Origin: Aristolochia californica
Lineage: Eukaryota; Streptophyta; Magnoliopsida; Piperales; Aristolochiaceae
Length of the DNA: 64,000 nt
Assembly: GCA_029961685.1 (NCBI GenBank)
Contig: JARWKL010000012.1
Location: forward strand, 4,565,807-4,629,806
Direction: 5' to 3'
The notes beneath the pieces were generated by a model. The model was not told the DNA's origin and searched no databases. It worked only from the letters and a program-made list of their open reading frames with translations. This document shows positions 1 to 10,399 of the stretch, in pieces. Position numbers and translations under genes: made by a program. Position 1 is the stretch's first letter; each line of letters opens with the position of its first letter.

Positions 1-282
1 CTTCAGAGCAATGCCGATAGACACACTACTGATAGCAGTGGAGTGTGTCATACATCCAGCATTAAGACATGAGTATGAAGCAATGGCTTACCGGCTAGGA
101 GTGGTTTTTACTCTCACTTATAATGCCGCAGGGCCTCATGGAAGAACGCAACAACGTGAGGGGGAATGTTCGAAGATGAAGGCATATTGGAAGATGTGCC
201 ATTTTAAACAAAAATATTTTATACATCATTTGCAGCAAGCTAGGAGTTCATGTTATTCTCTCACCCCCAACTTGAGGGGGAG
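1..282 (+). mobile_element. 3' internal end of an NA1 non-autonomous copia-type element
   Basis: Non-coding sequence matching the last part of the internal region of NA1-B (about 41380-41578), including the stretch around 'gggcctcatggaaga' and the block beginning 'tttgcagcaagct'. It ends in a polypurine tract (cttgagggggag) at about 271-282, directly before an LTR. The 5' part of the element lies outside the window. Short reading frames here are not conserved between copies. Confidence 0.75.
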
Positions 283-710
283 TGTTGGAAGATAAGATCA
301 AGCCCAAACGGCCAAGGAAAACCCACATATGTAAGATTATTATAAGATAGGCCACATGACCAAGGAAGGCCCACAAGATAGGCCCAAACTCATAAGAAGT
401 AGGACCCGCAATGATTACCATGAGCACATCAGTTGGAAGATCAAGAAGGACTCACAAAAGTATCTTTATCCTAGGGTCACGACCAAGAAAAGTTTTAGTT
501 TAAGTTATATTTTTCTTTTATCAATATTGAGTTACCTAATTATGTTAGGACTTACCTTAAGTGTTAGAGTTTGGGTGTAATTGGGACAAGGGTAGTTTTA
601 TTGTAATTGGACTCTACTACCTTCTTCTATTATAAATAGAGGTTCATGTACTCCTATTACAACAAGTTATTGATGTCAATGAAATATTTCACTTTTCCAT
701 ATATTCAATA
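283..710 (+). repeat. NA1 3' LTR
   Basis: Begins TGTTGGAAGAT after a polypurine tract and ends at a decayed TTCAATA in place of the usual TTCAACA. It carries the NA1 LTR hallmarks: the 'aaggcccacaagat' segment, a TATA-like 'attataaatagagg' near 631 and 'ttcatgtactc' downstream. It abuts gypsy-like sequence at 711. The 5' flank is outside the window, so no target-site duplication can be checked. Confidence 0.85.
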
Positions 711-1108
711 GTAGGCTTCAGGGTCACTCTTACCTTTGAAAGATGGTATGGTTATTTTAATGTTCCCAAGGCTCTTGTGTACCCCATCTCGAACCCTAGG
801 ATTTCTCCCAGGTGCCCTTCCACGCCTTCCTCCTCTAGGCCTGCCCATTCCCACTTCGGATGCTATGTCCTCCTCTTCTGCGTCATCCTCTACGTACTCA
901 TACTCATTTTCAATGCTAGGCTCATGCCTCCCTTGTTCTCGCCCCACTTGTATATTTCTAAGATGACTTCTTGCTGATCCATTTTGTCCCTCATCTCCCC
1001 CAACACCAAATTCAAACGTGCGAACTGTTGTTGCATTGTTTGCAATACGAAGGATGAGATATCTGCTTCTTCCTTAGGTGCCGAGTCGTTCCGAAGAGAC
1101 ATTCTCAA
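711..1108 (-). pseudogene. Ty3/gypsy gag fragment
   Basis: Read on the minus strand, a start near 1100 begins MSLRNDSAPKEE and continues through a Gln/Met-rich helix. A frameshift around 945-960 leads into an Arg/Gly-rich stretch and the motif IKITIPSFKGKSDPEAY. That motif is characteristic of the N-terminal Gag domain of Ty3/gypsy (chromovirus-type) retrotransposons, where it precedes a Trp-rich capsid segment. Gag forms the virus-like particle. Only about 130 residues remain: the frame is cut at 710 by the NA1 LTR, and pol is absent. Exact lineage is not determined. Confidence 0.7.
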
Positions 1109-1443
1109 GGCACAATTTTTTTTGAGATCGAAATTAGAAATTGATTGGAATGGGATAAAAAAATGAAAACGAATAAATGAAAGAAAAATAAACCTGATTC
1201 AGGACCTAAGGTCTAGTACCAGATGATGAGAACCCTCAGGAGGAAATCCCTTCGAACCCACGAATCAACAGAAATGATGCCCAAGAGAGCCACGAAAACC
1301 AGGGACTGAAAGGGGAGACACCACAAGAGAAATCAAACATCGAAATCCCTGATAAGTCTGCCTCAAATCATTGATAAACGAGAGGAAGAAGGGCTTCTTC
1401 GCCTCCAAGGGAGGCTCTGCCTCAACCACTAAAAAGCCAGTTC
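1109..1443 (-). other. Gypsy leader / LTR-end fragment with degenerate PBS
   Basis: On the minus strand, directly upstream of the gag start, CTGGTACTAGACC (about 1210-1222) resembles a decayed tRNA-Met primer site and is preceded by a CATCA end as in an LTR. The sequence up to about 1443 is probably LTR or leader. The boundary with the pararetroviral sequence above it is uncertain. Confidence 0.4.
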
Positions 1444-2240
1444 CAATTTTTACATGCTGCCACCAGTAGCTAATCCCCCCTTGGCAAGTGTAATTGATTG
1501 AATGCAATTTTCAAATCCCATTTCCATATCCTAGAAAGGGAAAATTCTAAAAAGAATTGGAATGTATCCGATCCTTTAACCAAAATTTGAACATCCTTAA
1601 TACCAGGGTGTATGGTCCGCCATTGACCATATAATTCCTGAATGGGTTCAGGAAGAATAGAGATTGGTGGCCCGGATGTTGCCACCATTTATATACCCAT
1701 CAAAGAATAGGTATTTTTTTCTATAGGTGTTTCTTAATTTCAGCCCCTAGTGTAATAACCAGGTATGTTTATGTGTAGGGTTTTGATAATAAAACATGTT
1801 TGACCACACATTGACATAATCCTAGTAGTTATACCCCTTACTAATAGGAGCAATTTCTTATTTAGAAAGATTGTGGACGAATTTGGCTATTTTGCAACTG
1901 TTGTAAGAATTTGGACTGTCCAATTTGTTAATATTGGACAAAGTGTGATTATTAGTCATCGATTGAGTATGAACCAAAATTGCCTTATAATCAAACCACA
2001 ATTTGTGGTTGGTCATGGGAAAGAAAGATTCTTTCAACCATTTGGAACATATTTTCCAAGGATTAGAAGTCACAAGCATATCCTCGCGATTGATGACGAG
2101 AATTTCTTCCATAATTGGAAGAGTTGTAAAATTTGGTTTGTCTTGAACCACATCCTTCGTTGACGTTGTTGAGGATGCTTCGAAAACTTTATTTTTCCCT
2201 TTATTTATCCCTGTATTAGGGTTTGACCTACCTCAGCCTC
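1444..2240 (-). pseudogene. EPRV-1 ORF2 (downstream protein of unknown function)
   Basis: Minus-strand reading frames at 1858-2151 and 1470-1688 align with the ORF2 region of EPRV-2 (35842-36860). Shared features are the LP..E.ILV.N.ED segment, a Trp-Lys-Trp-Leu stretch, HTLSN followed by KLDSPNSYN, and a later IWKWD motif. It follows RNase H in the same orientation, as in EPRV-2. I know no function for this protein; its conservation in two divergent copies argues that it was a real viral gene. It is broken by stops and frameshifts and is truncated near 1444 by gypsy sequence. Confidence 0.6.
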
Positions 2241-2697
2241 TTCTTCCTTGGGTAGGGAGAGGACATCCCTTGCCAGGAAAATGTGAAATTATTTTATCCT
2301 TGCAAAAATTCATGAGTGAAAAACTCGGGTAGAGAGTTATTTTCTCCCTTGATATATTTGATATCAAAATCAAAGGCCCATAATTCTGCCTGCCATCAAC
2401 CAAATATTTATTTAGATGCCATACTTTTTGTATCTTTTTTAAGAATTTATTTGGCAGTAAAATAATCTATTGTTAAAAGGAAATGTTGATTAAGTAAATC
2501 CTCTAGAAATTTACCAATGCATTTAACAATAGCAAGATTTTATTGCTTAACAATTGAATAGCTTAATTGCGCTAGTTTCCCAAGGCTAAAATTAAATCAT
2601 ACCAATTCCTCTTTATTTGATCATGGATTTAATATTTTTAATATTCCTACTTATCCAATATGGGAGGCATTAGTTTAAACAACCTTCTTCCATTGAG
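2241..2697 (-). pseudogene. EPRV-1 RNase H, C-terminal half
   Basis: The minus strand aligns codon by codon, with many changes, to the EPRV-2 RNase H at about 35410-35860. The clearest stretch is the Trp-Gln/Arg-x-Glu-Leu-x-x-Phe-Asp-Phe-Asp-Ile segment near 2370 and its C-terminal (T)HEFLQ-like end. RNase H degrades the RNA template during reverse transcription. Several in-frame stops are present. It is separated from the RT half (3223 onward) by a ~525 bp insertion and leads into ORF2. Confidence 0.6.
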
Positions 2698-3222
2698 GGT
2701 TGCCTAGGTAAGACAAGGTTATTGTCAGTTAGGAATTAGATGCCCTAATTCCAAACTACCAAGAGTAATAATAATAATCGTAGCAGAAGAAAAAAGCAAG
2801 CACAAAAAAACACAACAAAATTTATACAGGTTCGCATCAAGGTGAGACTATATCGTGTCTTCCGATGTTGCAGTAATCTACTATAAAGATGAAAAAGTTT
2901 ACAAGAGAGATTGCACATACTTACAAGTGTTTTTTTTCTTTAACTTCTCTTGGCCACAACGAATGCTCCTCGGATGATAAAACCGTAATAGCGGCACCCC
3001 CAAATATAAACAAAAAATTAGGGCAACTGGATTACAAGTTTCAAATCCCTAAACTAATCTTAATGGAATAGTAGTCAATATATCGTGGATCTCGTGGGGG
3101 CTTTACCCACACAGCCCCAGGAGGGGGGCTTCCCGCCCGTTTTCCAACCCCCATAGTGACCTTTCCCCGAAGGGCGATCCTCGTACCGACTCAGCGTAGG
3201 CCATTGATTAGGCTCCACAAGT
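2698..3222. other. Unassigned insertion within EPRV-1 RNase H (LTR-like)
   Basis: About 525 bp with no counterpart in EPRV-2 separates the two halves of RNase H. It contains a TG-start (TGTCAGTTAGG, 2723) and an end GTTAACA (3227), an 'atacaggttcgca' stretch and a C/G-rich block at 3095-3170. No matching target-site duplication was found. It could be a solo or truncated LTR of a family not otherwise present here. No convincing gene; a 60-residue frame at 2889-3071 is unsupported. Confidence 0.35.
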
Positions 3223-4192
3223 TAACACTATCGAACACGAGCTTTAATTGTTTTAATAGCCATTGTATGATTCATGGTCCAAGATGCATGATTCTTCTTT
3301 ATTCTTACATACAGAATTTTATAATCCTAGGCAAGATTTGGATAGTAATCTGCAATGTAATTTAGACTACCCAAAAATCTTTGTAATTGAGTTTTATCCC
3401 TGATTTCATTAGGAAATTTGGATACAAACGCAATTGATATATCAATAGGAATTATTTTTCTTTGGCTGATGGTATGACGCAAAAATTTGATAGTAGTTTG
3501 AAAGAATTGCATTTTTGGAGCCGAAATCACTAAATCTTTATGTTTAATAATTGTTTTGAGAATTTTCAAATGTCTGAAATAAGATTCTATATTTGTAGAA
3601 AAGATATGAATATCATCTATATAAAATATAGAAAATTCACTATAATTTCTGAAAATATTGTTCATGATATTTTGAAAGTCAGAGGGATCATTTTTCAACC
3701 CAAAAGGCATAACATTCCATTCATAATGGCCAAAAGGAACAATAAAAATAGTCTTATACTTATCCTTTTCATGGATTTGAATCTTCCAATAGCCTGATTT
3801 AAGATCAAATTTAGAATTTTTTTTTTTTTGCAGAATGCAATTTGCTAAAAGATCCTTTTTATTTGGGATAGGATATCTAATCCATTTTAGACAGTCAGTA
3901 TGTGGCTTATAATTTACCACTAGATGAGGAACTCGTTCTTTTTAAGAATTTTTATTAATATAAAATGTTTTACAACTCCAAGGGGAGTAGGATTTTCTGA
4001 TTAATCCTTTTTCTATCAAGATTTCAATTTGTAGTTTACAAAGATTTGAATATTCCATTTTCATTTGACTCTATCGAGCTTTTGTAAGAATATTTTTCTC
4101 CTCAAAATCGTGAACATATGGCAAAGAAACAATATGTTTCTTTCGATTCCAAAAAGCCATAGGAACATCACTACAAATTTTGGAAGTAATTT
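3223..4192 (-). pseudogene. EPRV-1 reverse transcriptase (caulimovirid type)
   Basis: The open stretch 3327-3920 (minus) encodes most of the RT palm: VNYKPHTDCLKWIRYPIP, the first catalytic Asp in KFDLKSGYW, VPFGHYEWNVMPFGLKN, the catalytic YIDD box at about 3612-3623, and QRFLGSLNYI. The FGL-PFG and YIDD arrangement, with the linker to RNase H beginning at 3327-3223, is that of Caulimoviridae RT. The frame continues upstream to about 4192 with stops and reaches the protease-RT linker seen at 34730-34840 in EPRV-2. The protease itself is missing here: the sequence jumps to NA1-G at about 4193. RT copies the pregenomic RNA into DNA. It is an old integrated copy, not an active gene. Confidence 0.85.
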
Positions 4193-4708
4193 TTTTCTGG
4201 ATTAGTAAGTTGAAGCCGCACGAACCTCTTTTTCAATATGACCTTTTCAACTTCAAATATCAATTTCTCTTTGTAGATAACTCAGATAAAAAATTGGTTG
4301 AATAGGTAAAAGAATAGACTTAGAGATATTTATTTTGATATATATTTCTCTATATAAAGTCTAGTTCTTGATAACAAAAAATACCTCAGAATCTGGAGCT
4401 TTCTGCTGCTGCTCGAACCTTTTTTCAATCTGACCTTCGCTCATTAAAATATCAATATTTCTCTGTAGATAACTCTGATAGGAAAAAATAGTTTTTCCTT
4501 GGAAAGTAGACTCAAATATATTTTCGTCAATACATAATTTTCAATATGAAAAACTCCGTAAAGGGGTAAAAAACACCAAGCAAACTACGGGTATAGGGAC
4601 TTAAAAAAATAACTAGGAACCTAAAGTTAGGGTTTAGGGTTTAGAGAACAGGATCACATTACCTCTGTGGGTTGACCACGTAAATTCACAGAACACGCTC
4701 TAATGCCA
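4193..4708 (-). mobile_element. NA1-G: 5' leader of a minus-strand NA1 copy
   Basis: Minus strand from 4708 downward begins with a PBS-like TGGCATTAGAGC and then the NA1 leader ('gttgaccacg', 'gagttttcatatt', the CAG-rich 'gcagcagcagaaagct'). A segment of about 200 bp holding the 'gagttatctacagagaaat' motif and the CAG-rich stretch occurs twice (near 4216-4290 and 4415-4480). The element is cut at about 4193 against EPRV-1, and no 3' LTR is seen. Confidence 0.65.
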
Positions 4709-5133
4709 TGTTGAATTTATGGAAAAGAAAAATACTTCATTGACTTATTATAATTAAAGTACATGAACCTCTATTTATAATAGAGGAAGGTAGTAGAGTC
4801 CAATTACAATAAAACTACCTTAGTCCCAATTACACCCAAACTCTAAGACTTTACGTCCTAACATAATTAAATAAATCAATATAGATAAAAGACAAACATA
4901 ACTAAAACTAAAACTCTTCTAGGATGTGACCATATGATAAAAATGCCTTTGTGAGTCTTTGATATTCCAACTCATGTGATAAGGATGCCAACTTGTGGTA
5001 ATCATGGTGGGTCATACTTCTTATGTGCTTGGGCCCATCTTGTGGGCCTTCCATGGTCGTGTGACCCATCTTATAATACTCTTAGATATGTGGGTCTTCC
5101 TTGGTTATGTGGACTTGGGCCTATCTTCCAACA
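4709..5133 (-). repeat. NA1-G 5' LTR
   Basis: On the plus strand it reads TGTTGAATTTATGG...ATCTTCCAACA, the exact inverse of the NA1 LTR ends (TGTTGGAAGAT...AAATTCAACA). The inverted TATA-like motif sits near 4775. It abuts mid-integrase sequence of element F at 5134. Confidence 0.85.
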
Positions 5134-5950
5134 AAAGTATTACTCTGTTTTCATTAATTCATACCGATGTATGGGGACCCTTGAGCATCTCAAATATTTC
5201 TCAAGTCCAGTATTTTATTACATTTATTGATGATTTCACTCGTACCACTTGATTGTTTCTATTTAAGGAGCTTTCTGAGATACCATTGATTTTTAAGTCT
5301 TTTCATGCTATGGTACTCACTCAGTTTGGTCAGAACATAAATATACTTCGGTCTGATAATGCCAAAGAATACATTTCCAAAGAACTTGACTCTTTTTGTC
5401 AAAAAAATGGCATTATCCATTAAACATCGTGACTACACTCCTCAACAAAATGGTGTAGCCGAATAGAAAAATTATCATATTCTTGAGGTAGCTCGAAGTT
5501 TATTATATGCCATGAAAGTTCCATACTTTTATTGGCCTCATGCAATCCTTACCACATGCTTTCTTATAAATCGTCTACCATCTTCCATTCTTGGTAATAA
5601 ATCTCCTTACTCTATATTGTTACCAAATGATGATTCGTTTTCACTGCCCTTGAAAATATTTGAGTGTCAATGTTTTGTCCATATTTTTTCTCCAAAACAC
5701 TGTAAAATTGATCCTAAATCTATCAAGTGTATCTATCTAGGATACTCTCGTACACAAAAAGTTATGTTTGTTATAATCCCACTCTTCAGTGTTTACTTGT
5801 GTCCAGGGATGGAACATTTTTTGAAGACTCTCCATACTATTTTGACAATGCACCTCCAAGTTTGTCTTCAATACCAGGTTCTCCTCGACCGGTTGTGCCC
5901 TGTGCTACAGAAACTTTTCAGCCCCTAGAAACACTAGCTGACACCACACC
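5134..5950 (+). pseudogene. Element F: copia integrase, 5'-truncated
   Basis: Starts in mid-integrase: the first catalytic Asp is in HTDVWGPL (about 5160) and the core continues FITFIDDFTRTT. The second Asp is in RSDNAKEY (about 5350), and the Glu is in NGVAE followed by a stop where Arg is expected (about 5460). The C-terminal part (YFYWPHAILTTCFLINRLP, 5520-5580; GCQCFVH-type 'FECQCFVH') follows in 5512-5928. Integrase inserts the DNA copy into the genome. Gag, protease and the N-terminal zinc-binding domain are missing upstream, replaced by the LTR of NA1-G. Stops and frameshifts make it non-functional. Confidence 0.85.
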
Positions 5951-7080
5951 TACTGAGTTTATGGATCCCACCATGGTAAGTCCATCTTTTCTAGTTGTTT
6001 TTGGTCTACAATATGATACTCGTCCTATCGCACAAAGAAAAGAACCCAAATCATGCACCATACCCTCTACGTCTCATCCCATATCAAAATTTGTGTCTCA
6101 TTATCGTCTATCCCCTGCATGTTGTCAATTTCTCTCTGCTATTTCTGCCATATCTATACCACAGTCCTATCAAAAGGCTCTCAAACATCCAGGGTGGAAG
6201 ATAGCAATGGATGAAAAAATGCAAGTCCTTTATGAAAATCAGACATGGGCTCTAGTCCCACTTCCATTAGATAAGAATTTTGTTGTTTGCAAATGGGTGT
6301 TTACTGTGAAACACAATCCGGATGGGTCTGTGGCTCGGCTGAAGGCTCGCCTTGTGGCTAAGGGCTATACATAATGTTATGGCATTGATTATGAGGAAAC
6401 CTTCTCTCTAGTGGCAAAAATGAACTCGGTAGGTGTGTTATTATCTCTGGTAGCTAATTCTTCCTCGAAGGTATATCAACTTGATGTGAAAAATGCCTTT
6501 CTGAATGGGGACATCAATGAAGAAATTTATATGAAACAACCACCTAGGTATGTTGTTGAGGGGGAGTCAGTAAGTCGACTAAAAAAATCTCTGTATGGTC
6601 TAAAACAGTCCCCTCGTGCATGGCTTGAGAAATTTAGTCAAGCCCTCATACGGGCAGGATTTTACAGATGCTTTGGACATCACTCAGTTTTTATTAAAAA
6701 CACACCTACAGGCAAGGTAATTATGGCAGTATATGCTGATGATATCATTTTAACTAGTAAAGATTCCGAGGGCATCCAGGAAACAAAAGAAAAAATATTT
6801 GCTGAATTCATGACATAGGATCTTGGACTACTCAAATATTTTCTGGGTATTGAAGTATTACAATCCAGACATGGGGTTGTGCTATCCCAAATGAAGTATG
6901 CCCTTGATCTACTGGAGGAGAGGAATGTTGGGATGCAAACCAGCAGACATTCCTATGGACTCAAATACAAAATTATTTGTAGGTATTGGAGAAGATGTAG
7001 ATATGGGGAAATATCAGAGACTAGTGGGAAGACTTATTTACCTATGTGTAACATAGCCAGATATATCATATGCAGTAAGT
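5951..7080 (+). pseudogene. Element F: copia reverse transcriptase
   Basis: Three frames in order. First, 5727-6374, with HPGWKIAMDEKMQVL, WALVPLP and KARLVAKGYT. Second, 6411-6818, with YQLDVKNAFLNGDI, KKSLYGLKQSPRAW and the catalytic box YADDIILTS near 6731. Third, frameshifted remains at 6820-7080, with YFLGIEVLQSR. The order and motifs are those of plant Ty1/copia RT. The catalytic box reads YADD rather than the YVDD seen in E and J. A stop replaces the codon after KGYT (6372), and frameshifts occur at about 6818 and 6940. Confidence 0.85.
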
Positions 7081-7690
7081 GTGGTGAGTCAATACATGCA
7101 CAAACCACAACTTAGTCATTGGCAAGCACTTGAAAGGATATTACGATATCTGAAAGGAGCTCTAGGAAGAGGGCTTGTTTATAAAAATCATGGTCACTTC
7201 AACATTGAAGGATTCTCAGATGCAGACTGGGCCGGATCTCCAAATTACAGGAAATCTACTTCAAGATTTTGTACGATGGTTGGAGGAAATGTGGTTACAT
7301 GGAGAAGCAAGAAGCAAAATGTAGTAGCATGGTCTAGTGCAGAAGCAAAATACAGAGCCCTGACACACACTATTAGTGAACTCCTATGGATAAGACCCCT
7401 TCTCACTGATTTGGGATTCTACAAAAAGCTCTGATGGATTTATATTGTGATAATCAAGCAACTATACACATTACAGTGAATCCAGTCTTCCATGAAATAA
7501 CAAAGTATAATGAAGTGGACTGCCATTTTATATGAGAAAAGTTCCAAGTTGGTCTTTTATCTCTAAAACATATATCATCACAAATTCAAGTTGCAGATAT
7601 TCTCACCAAACCGATCACTCACAAGATTATGTCTACCATCTGCAGCAAGTTGGGCATCTACGATGTTTTCTCACCCCCAGCTTGAGAGGA
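7081..7690 (+). pseudogene. Element F: copia RNase H and pol C-terminus
   Basis: The frame 7081-7434 gives SQYMHKPQLSHWQALERILRYLKG, then FSDADWAG (catalytic Asp), STSRFCTMVGG, WRSKKQNVVAWSSAEAKYRAL (catalytic Glu) and ISELLWIRPLL. A frameshift at about 7434 then continues with DNQATIHI. The C-terminus near 7640-7680 (ICSKLG.YDVFSPPA) precedes a polypurine tract (cagcttgagaggaag) abutting the 3' LTR. RNase H removes RNA from the RNA-DNA hybrid. Confidence 0.85.
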
Positions 7691-7692
7691 AG

Positions 7693-8276
7693 TGTTACAA
7701 TGTGAGACCCACCATGATGCACGAGCTGGTGGGACCCAACATGAGGACGTGGGATGCCAAGAAGAGTCCTCATCCAAGCTAGCATGAGTTAAGAAGATAA
7801 GAAGCACAAGCTGAAATGAGTTAGAAGACTTGAAGATCAAGTGGGACCCACAAAGATACCACGAGCTGGAAGATCACGAGGGACCCACAAGGTTAAGGCC
7901 ACAAGCTCACCTCCTGCCTTATTTCCATGTTATTGAAGAAGAGTTATAGTTCAACTTATATTAGAACTCTATTAGATTGTGTTATCCTTTCAAGATTGAC
8001 TTATCTTAGAGAGTTAGAGTTGGAATGTAATTAGGAGATTTAAAGGTTACTTGTAGAAGGACTCTATCACTTCCTCTACTATAAATAGAGGTGTTGTAAT
8101 TCGGAATTAATCAAGTTCTACAATTTTCTCTTCAGTAAATCTCTCTCTTTGTTTGGCGCACACCTTGTTGCTCTTCTCTTCTTCCCTCTACCCGATAGCC
8201 TTCTTCCCTTTTTCTCCTTTTTTTCTTTCTCTCTTCCCTTGCTTAGAATATTGGAAAAGGGATCATAAATTCAACA
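7693..8276 (+). repeat. Element F 3' LTR (family 2)
   Basis: Starts TGTTACAATGTGAG after the polypurine tract and ends AAATTCAACA. It carries 'ctactataaatagaggtg' (TATA-like, near 8078) and 'aatctctctctttg' near its end. It is similar along its length to the J 5' LTR (44800-45407) and, inverted, to the E LTRs. The 5' LTR of F is absent. Confidence 0.85.
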
Positions 8277-10250
8277 AGAGAATAAGGCTTAATAGTTATG
8301 TTTTTCTCTTGCTTGATTTTGTTATGAATTTTATTGTGGTATATCTCAATTAATTATTATTGATCACCTTCTTCATCAATTTCATATAGATGATCCTTCT
8401 GTGCTTTGGTAAGTACATTGATTCTTGAATGATTCATTTTACCATAGGATTGATGTTCGAACAGTGACAATTAGACTATTCATCAGAACTTGAATCCTCA
8501 GAACTAGATGAAATATAATTGTCTGATTCGGATTTAGAACTAGAATTTAATAAAAAAAATTAATTGGTTTTTTAATCCTTCATATATATTTAAAGAATTA
8601 AGCTTTTGCTAATTTTTATAGCGATTTGAATAGTGGCCAAATTTGCCACGTTTGTAACTGATTATCTTTTTGTTTTGCTTGTATTAGATGTTTTATGTCA
8701 AAATATTTTAGATTTACCTCTAAATTGTTTTTAGATATCTTTCTATCTAATTTATGTCTATGTTTTTCCTTATAGAATTGTCTACTCTTATGTTGGGAAT
8801 GAGCTACCTTCTTGTGCTTCTTGTTGGAAGAATGACCTGAAGTACAAGGAAATTGCTCACAGAATTCACCCAATTCTTTTTCGCCTTTAAGATTCTGATT
8901 TCTAAACTGAACCTGGAACTTTAAATCTTTATAAAGAGAAAGACCTTGTTTAGTTATGGCACTAATCAGTTGGTTGTATGTGTAGAGATTATAATCAATG
9001 GTACCTCCAACTGTATTAATCAAAGTTTGTCTGGCCTTGGCAATAAACAGGAGAGGTAATCAATCAATAAATTTTGATTTTCAATATTCATTATTGGCAT
9101 CATTTCGTTGCATAACTTTGGTAATAAAGATATCCTTATACCAACGAAACTAGCTAAGTTTCTTACAATGAAGATTTTGAAATAATTATATTACTTGATC
9201 TGTGTTGGAAGTAAAAGTTCCAACAAAGTGAATTAGAATGTCTTTGATGAGGGTGTAAAATGCATACTCTCCTTCAAAAGGAACAAGTTGTCCTTTATCG
9301 TCAATCAACAATTGACCATCTTCATTGACAATAAATTTCTTTGCAGAAAAAAATTTATTTATGTTGAACTATGGTGAGGACATTATCCCACCAACCTTTC
9401 AAGATTCCAGAGAATCCTAAAGTTATCATTTGAGCAATTTGGGACTCAGGATTTTTATTTTGTTTGCAAATACTACTATACATGAGCACTTTGTGTATTG
9501 TCTCATATATATGATATTTAGACAAACCATGTATGTTCCATTCATAGACACTTCTTCCATCATAGATTTTTTATCTGTATAAAGATTTTCTTCATACAAA
9601 AGGTTATAAGGTGTGGGCCTATGTTAGTAAAAAATTTGGCACGAGTCCCATTGTCTTTGTGACTTTTTATCATAATCCTTTTTTTACAGAAGGTATTTGT
9701 TCAAGTTGTTGGAAGGATTCTTCTAATTGACTGATGTCATACTTGACATATGAAGATGCAATTCCAGTGTCTGAAGATGCATTAAAAATAGTATCTTCAG
9801 CATTTGTAGTGGAGGTACAATTATCCTCAATTACATTGAGACTTTGATTTTTTTAATGTCTCTAACAACTCCTGAGTAAATTCATGAGGTTTTTGTGTCT
9901 TAAATCATTTGACAACAAGAGGTGGTTTAAGTGAAGGAATATTACCCTCAATGGGAGAAATAGGAGCGTGTTTAGGAGCTGAACTGATAAACACTCTTGG
10001 CCTGGGTTTTGTGCTGAACAAGTTCTTCAATTATATTGAGTTGTTGACCTATTGTTTGGAGAGGTAAATTGGTAAAGTTATTTTGTTTTTGAACCTAAAA
10101 AATCTAATTTGGCGGAGATTCATGTGTTATATATGTTACTGCCTCCAAGGTAATACCATTTCCAGATGAATTAGATGATTCTAATTTGAGAGGTTCAGGA
10201 GGAGGATTATAGATTGTACATATGAGCCTGACTGAAGCTGCCAAACTTAG
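8277..10250 (-). pseudogene. EPRV-1 coat-protein and zinc-finger region
   Basis: Minus-strand pieces align in order with EPRV-2 33960 back to about 31850. The frame 8616-9023 has YTYNQLISAITKQGLSLYKDLK, GEKELGEFCEQFPC and a basic tail, which correspond to the C-terminal coat region of EPRV-2. A WWDN-type stretch lies near 9370-9400. The Cys-rich finger (CGKxGHYSNRC in EPRV-2) is decayed near 8620-8660, and the acidic stretch that follows it lies at 8345-8570. The coat protein packages viral DNA and the finger binds nucleic acid (family knowledge). Many stops are present. The region ends exactly where the F LTR begins. Confidence 0.65.
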
Positions 10251-10251
10251 A

Positions 10252-10389
10252 TTTCATTGAGAGTATTAATCTCTTGTTTTCTTTGAATTTGGAATAAATT
10301 ACACTATACCAATACTCAGATTTCATTGAGAGTATTAATCTCTTGTTTTCTTTGAATTTGAAATAAATTACACTATACCAATATTCGAA
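10252..10389 (-). repeat. 69-bp in-frame tandem duplication in EPRV-1
   Basis: The segment 10252-10320 is repeated at 10321-10389 with one or two changes. Since 69 is a multiple of three, the minus-strand frame (10207-10428) keeps a 23-residue repeat beginning EYWYSVIY. EPRV-2 shows no such duplication at the equivalent place. Confidence 0.8.
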
Positions 10390-10399
10390 GGATGTAATT

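Noticed and set aside
705..977. Plus-strand frames of 66-80 residues at 736-977
   Set aside because: They are antisense shadows of the gypsy gag fragment.
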